This document shows, in pieces, positions 58,657-64,000 of a DNA stretch of 64,000 bases. Both the position numbers and the translations under genes were made by a program. The notes under the pieces are model-generated. The model searched no databases. It had not been told where the DNA came from and worked only from the letters and a program-made list of their open reading frames with translations. Within the stretch, counting starts at the first letter, position 1, and every line of letters begins with the position of its first letter. Source of the stretch: Comamonadaceae bacterium (lineage in GTDB: Bacteria; Pseudomonadota; Gammaproteobacteria; Burkholderiales; Burkholderiaceae_C). Where the stretch lies: the NCBI GenBank assembly GCA_947455465.1, contig CANGNS010000003.1:114952-178951 (forward strand), given 5' to 3'.

Positions 58657-59406
58657 ATGTTCGACCTGCAAACGCCCCGCAACCGGCATGCTAAGGAAGA
58701 GGCGGAAAAGCCCTTCTGGATCTCTTTTTCCGATTTGATGACGGCCTTGATGGTCTTGTTTTTGATCGCTATGGCCGTGGCCCTGATGGTGCTCACCCAG
58801 GGCTTGCGCACCATCGAGGACAAGCGGCGCGACCGCGAGGAGAGCATCAAGTCCTGCATCGCCGACATGGAGGGCTTGGCCCGGCGTAGCGAATTTGCCG
58901 GGGTCAAGATCACCGGCCACACCATCGATTTCGGCCCGTTGGCCGAATTTCGAAAAAATGGCAATCAGCTGTCTGAGGAGCGCATGGCCTTCTTGCGAGC
59001 GTTTGTGCCCAAGGTGCTGGAAGTGTCCCGCAAGCCCCAGTGCCAGCAATGGCTGCGTCGCTTTGTGGTGGAAGGTTTTGCAAGCCAGGAAGGCTCTTAC
59101 CTGCACAACCTCAATCTCAGCCTAGAGCGCTCCGAGCGGGTTTTGTGCGTGCTGCTCGACGCCAGCGCCCCCAACGCACCCAACCGGGCTGACCGCAAAA
59201 CGATTCGGCAGCAATTCTTAGTGGGCGGCTCGTCCTTTAACGCCGCGATTTTGGACAAACCCGAGAAAAGCCGCCGCGTCGCGCTACGCCTGGAATTCAA
59301 GGACCTGCGTACCGTCTGCGAAAAAGGCGATGTCGATTGTGAAGAGGCCGAGACCCCGCCCATTCCCTGGGACGATGACTTTAAATGCCCGGTGCAGAAC
59401 CGCTGA
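58657..59406 (+). CDS. OmpA/MotB-like protein, ZorB-like
   Basis: A 249-residue protein with one N-terminal transmembrane helix (about 24-47) preceded by FWISFSDLMTALMVLF; the Asp near 26 corresponds to the proton-binding Asp of MotB, ExbD and ZorB. The periplasmic part (about 90-215) is OmpA-like: VVEGFASQEGSYL, LSLERSERV and KSRRVALRLEF align with the peptidoglycan-binding fold, but the usual Asp of the GHTD/GYTD motif is Ser. It should form the stator-like complex with the preceding protein. It ends three bases before tRNA-Cys, which is on the other strand. Confidence 0.8.
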   Translation: MFDLQTPRNRHAKEEAEKPFWISFSDLMTALMVLFLIAMAVALMVLTQGLRTIEDKRRDREESIKSCIADMEGLARRSEFAGVKITGHTIDFGPLAEFRKNGNQLSEERMAFLRAFVPKVLEVSRKPQCQQWLRRFVVEGFASQEGSYLHNLNLSLERSERVLCVLLDASAPNAPNRADRKTIRQQFLVGGSSFNAAILDKPEKSRRVALRLEFKDLRTVCEKGDVDCEEAETPPIPWDDDFKCPVQNR

Positions 59407-59409
59407 ATT

Positions 59410-59483
59410 TGGAGGCGCGGTCCGGAGTCGAACCGGACTAACCGGATTTGCAATCCGGGGCATAACCGCTTTGCTACCGCGCC
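59410..59483 (-). tRNA. tRNA-Cys (anticodon GCA)
   Basis: A 74-base gene with encoded CCA. Acceptor stem GGCGCGG / CCGCGCC, anticodon GCA within ATTGCAAAT, and T-loop GGTTCGACTCC are all regular. It lies 74 bases after tRNA-Gly on the same strand. Confidence 0.97.
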
Positions 59484-59522
59484 GTATCCAGGGCAAGCCT
59501 TGCGAAGAATTTCAAGGCTATG

Positions 59523-59550
59523 AAAAAAGGGAAGCACCAGGCTTCCCTTT
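59523..59550 (-). terminator. Terminator between tRNA-Gly and tRNA-Cys
   Basis: On the minus strand a ten-base stem AAAGGGAAGC / GCTTCCCTTT with a five-base loop is followed by further T residues, a good intrinsic terminator. It lies 7 bases after tRNA-Gly, so only part of the transcripts may reach tRNA-Cys. Confidence 0.8.
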
Positions 59551-59557
59551 AGGAATG

Positions 59558-59633
59558 TGGAGCGGGAAAAGAGTCTCGAACTCTCGACCTCAACCTTGGC
59601 AAGGTTGCGCTCTACCAACTGAGCTATTCCCGC
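59558..59633 (-). tRNA. tRNA-Gly (anticodon GCC)
   Basis: A 76-base gene with encoded CCA. Acceptor stem GCGGGAA / TTCCCGC, D-arm AGCTCAGTTGGTAGAGC, anticodon GCC in CTTGCCAAG and T-loop AGTTCGAGACT are regular. It is the promoter-proximal gene of the Gly-Cys pair, with a consensus -10 element just upstream. Confidence 0.97.
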
Positions 59634-59645
59634 GAAACGTCTTGA

Positions 59646-59651
59646 ATTATA
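59646..59651 (-). promoter_or_regulatory. -10 element (TATAAT) of the tRNA-Gly promoter
   Basis: A perfect TATAAT on the minus strand ends 12 bases before the first base of tRNA-Gly, the expected distance for a short leader. The -35 region at 16-18 bases is not a good match. Confidence 0.6.
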
Positions 59652-59705
59652 GCGTGTAATTTCTACTTTTCTGAAATTCTATGAAGCAATTACAGATTTT
59701 TGCAA

Positions 59706-62147
<2,442 letters not shown>

Positions 62148-62171
62148 ATAAAACCTCTGTGTATCGTCTCA

Positions 62172-62199
62172 ATATGGCCCAGACTGCGCCAAATTCAAG
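62172..62199 (-). promoter_or_regulatory. Sigma-32 (heat-shock) promoter of lon
   Basis: On the minus strand CTTGAA (62194-62199) and CCATAT (62172-62177) are separated by 16 bases, matching the sigma-32 consensus CTTGAA and CCCCATNT. A ribosome binding site AGAGG (62154-62158) and the lon ATG follow at the right distance. Confidence 0.72.
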
Positions 62200-62265
62200 C
62201 CCCAAACGCTGAAATTAGGGGCCGCCCACCGCTTTGGCGGCTAGCGACGGCAACCCTGGGGCATC

Positions 62266-63531
62266 TTAGGCCTTTTTGGCCACTTCCCGGTAGACGAGCA
62301 AGGGCGCCTGGTTCTCCACGATAGTGGACTCGTCGACCACCACTTTTTCGACATCGTTGCTGTCAGGTAACTCGTACATGGTGTTGATCAGCGACTGCTC
62401 CAAAATAGAGCGCAGGCCCCGCGCCCCCGTCTTGCGGGCCAAAGCCCGTTTGGCGATTGCCCGCAGCGCCTCTGGGCGAATTTCCAGCTCGGCGCCTTCC
62501 ATGGCGATGAGCTTGCTGTACTGCTTGACCAGCGCATTTTTTGGCTCGGTCAGGATCTGCACCATGGCGTCCTCGGTCAGCTCGGCCAAGGTGGCCACCA
62601 CCGGCATACGGCCGACCAACTCGGGAATCAGACCGAATTTAATCAAATCCTCGGGCTCAACATCCTTGAAGGTCTCGGTCAGGCTGCGCTGCTCTTTGCT
62701 CATGACGGTCGCGCCAAAGCCGATGCCGGAGGTCTGGGTACGGCCTTCAATGACCTTTTCCAGTCCCGCAAAGGCGCCGCCGCAAATGAACAGGATATTG
62801 GTCGTGTCAATTTGCACGAAATCTTGGTTGGGGTGCTTGCGCCCGCCTTGGGGCGGCACGCTGGCCATGGTGCCTTCAATCAGTTTGAGCAAGGCCTGTT
62901 GCACGCCCTCGCCCGACACATCGCGGGTGATGGACGGGTTGTCCGATTTGCGGGAAATTTTGTCGATCTCGTCGATGTACACAATGCCGCGCTGGGCCCG
63001 TTCTACGTCGTAGTTGCAGCTTTGCAGCAGCTTGAGCACGATGTTTTCCACGTCCTCGCCGACGTAGCCCGCCTCCGTGAGCGTGGTGGCGTCAGCCATT
63101 ACAAAGGGAACGTCCAGCATGCGCGCCAGGGTTTGCGCCAGCAGCGTCTTGCCCGAACCGGTGGGGCCGATCAGCAAAATATTACTTTTGGTCAGCTCCA
63201 CCTCGTCTTTTTTGGCGCCTTCCTGGTGCCGAAGGCGCTTGTAGTGGTTGTACACCGCGACCGACAAAGTGCGTTTGGCCGGCTCTTGGCCGATCACGTA
63301 ATTGTCCAAATTGCGCTTGATTTCCGAGGGGGTTGGCAGGCCGCCACGGCCTTCGGCGGCCGTAGTGCTGGCGGGCAATTCGTCCCGGATGATCTCATTG
63401 CACAGGTCAATGCACTCGTCGCACACAAAGACCGAAGGCCCTGCGATCAGCTTTTTGACCTCGTGCTGGCTCTTGCCGCAAAACGAGCAGTAGAGGTTTT
63501 TCTCGCCGGAAGCGCCCTTTTTTTCGGCCAT
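62266..63531 (-). CDS. clpX: ATP-dependent Clp protease ATP-binding subunit ClpX
   Basis: A 421-residue AAA+ unfoldase for ClpP. The N-terminal zinc-binding domain has the four cysteines of CSFCG and CDECIDLC, Walker A is [15 protein letters not shown] and Walker B VYIDEID. The IGF-type loop that docks on ClpP is in SGIGFGATV. It recognises SsrA-tagged and other substrates. Its start is 103 bases after the clpP end, with a terminator-like hairpin in the gap. Confidence 0.97.
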   Translation of the reverse strand: MAEKKGASGEKNLYCSFCGKSQHEVKKLIAGPSVFVCDECIDLCNEIIRDELPASTTAAEGRGGLPTPSEIKRNLDNYVIGQEPAKRTLSVAVYNHYKRLRHQEGAKKDEVELTKSNILLIGPTGSGKTLLAQTLARMLDVPFVMADATTLTEAGYVGEDVENIVLKLLQSCNYDVERAQRGIVYIDEIDKISRKSDNPSITRDVSGEGVQQALLKLIEGTMASVPPQGGRKHPNQDFVQIDTTNILFICGGAFAGLEKVIEGRTQTSGIGFGATVMSKEQRSLTETFKDVEPEDLIKFGLIPELVGRMPVVATLAELTEDAMVQILTEPKNALVKQYSKLIAMEGAELEIRPEALRAIAKRALARKTGARGLRSILEQSLINTMYELPDSNDVEKVVVDESTIVENQAPLLVYREVAKKA

Positions 63532-63575
63532 GTCAGTTTTTGCCTTTGCTTAACGATATCTCAATGATAACCACA

Positions 63576-63609
63576 TAAAAAAGGCGTCCCTCCGTGAAAA
63601 AGGACGCCT
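63576..63609 (-). terminator. Terminator or attenuator between clpP and clpX
   Basis: On the minus strand an eight-base stem AGGCGTCC / GGACGCCT with a 12-base loop is followed by about six T residues. It lies between the clpP stop and clpX, so clpX is probably read in part from its own promoter or by read-through. Confidence 0.8.
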
Positions 63610-63634
63610 CCTGGGGCCGCAGCGCGCCCAAGGC

Positions 63635-64000
63635 TTAGGGACGCTTGGCAATCACCTCGTCCACCAGGCCGTAGTCCTTGGCCTCTTGTGCCGACAGGTA
63701 ATAGTCGCGCTCGGTGTCGTTGGCAATCTTTTCCAGCGGCTGGCCCGTGCGCTCCGCCAAGATTTTGTTCAGCTGCTCGCGGGTTTTGAGGATTTCGCGG
63801 GCGTGGATCTCGATCTCGGTGGCCTGGCCTTGCGTGCCACCCAGCGGCTGGTGGATCATGACCTTGGAATTGGGCAGGGAAAACCGCTTGCCTTTGGCGC
63901 CAGCGGCCAGCAAAAACGCCCCCATGCTCGCCGCCATGCCCACGCACAGCGTAGATACATCGGGCTTGATGAAGCTCATGGTGTCAAAAATCGCCATGCC
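63635..64000 (-). CDS. clpP: ATP-dependent Clp protease proteolytic subunit ClpP, C-terminal part (truncated by window edge)
   Basis: The last 121 codons; the start lies beyond the window. The catalytic Ser is in [10 protein letters not shown] and the His in VMIHQPLGG; the third member, Asp, is in TERDYYLSA. These show an intact serine protease that assembles into a double heptameric ring and works with ClpX and ClpA, whose genes are both in this window. The open frame continues without a stop to position 64000. Confidence 0.96.
   Translation of the reverse strand, partial: GMAIFDTMSFIKPDVSTLCVGMAASMGAFLLAAGAKGKRFSLPNSKVMIHQPLGGTQGQATEIEIHAREILKTREQLNKILAERTGQPLEKIANDTERDYYLSAQEAKDYGLVDEVIAKRP

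Overview
The window is a GC-rich chromosome segment from a Gram-negative betaproteobacterium, most likely Burkholderiales and probably Comamonadaceae. This rests on recognised proteins and gene order (ndk beside rlmN, greA-carB-carA, rpsB-tsf-pyrH-frr, bamA-skp-lpxD-fabZ-lpxA-lpxB-rnhB, a betaproteobacterial porin), not on a database search. It is nearly all housekeeping genes, densely packed. I see no transposase, integrase, phage gene, rRNA operon or CRISPR array. Only one stretch over 300 bases (20893-21211) lacks a gene.

Layout. 1-8000: RNA modification and cell maintenance (rlmN fragment, ndk, rluB, scpB, rluD, bamD, a DinG/YoaA helicase, zapE). 8064-20892: a phosphate block with pstSCAB-phoU-phoB-phoR in one direction, ppx, sixA, ppk, a Fas1-domain lipoprotein and an OlsB-like N-acyltransferase. 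Two well-formed Pho boxes lie between pstS and the Fas1 gene, so both are predicted PhoB targets. 21212-35000: a porin, then glmM, folP, ftsH, rlmE/yhbY, greA, carB, carA, an SpoU-family methyltransferase and rnhB. 35019-46566: the lipid A, outer-membrane and translation cluster, read as rpsB, tsf, pyrH, frr, cdsA, dxr, bamA, skp, lpxD, fabZ, lpxA, lpxB. The usual uppS (between frr and cdsA) and rseP (between dxr and bamA) are absent. 46722-53357: clpA, clpS, icd, a DUF192 protein, asparaginase, and lexA behind two SOS boxes. 53502-56672: a Crp/Fnr regulator, an APH-type kinase and an acyl-CoA dehydrogenase that together resemble a split ACAD11. 57426-59633: tRNA-Leu(UAA), a two-gene ZorA/ZorB-like membrane motor pair, tRNA-Cys and tRNA-Gly. 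59706-64000: lon with a sigma-32-type promoter, clpX and the start-proximally truncated clpP.

The most unusual region is 57426-59633. tRNA-Gly(GCC), tRNA-Cys(GCA) and tRNA-Leu(UAA) are in the same order as the E. coli glyW-cysT-leuZ operon. A convergently oriented MotA/ExbB-like plus OmpA/MotB-like pair sits between Cys and Leu. The pair resembles ZorA and ZorB of the Zorya anti-phage system, but no ZorC, ZorD or ZorE gene is nearby, and the ZorA-like protein carries an internal duplication in its cytoplasmic part.

Many genes are tightly coupled by ATGA or similar overlaps (rluB/scpB, pstC/pstA, phoU/phoB, glmM/GNAT, lpxD/fabZ, rnhB/lpxB, ppx/NTF2-like). Several important genes appear to use TTG or GTG starts backed by a ribosome binding site (ftsH, dinG-like, carA, lpxB).
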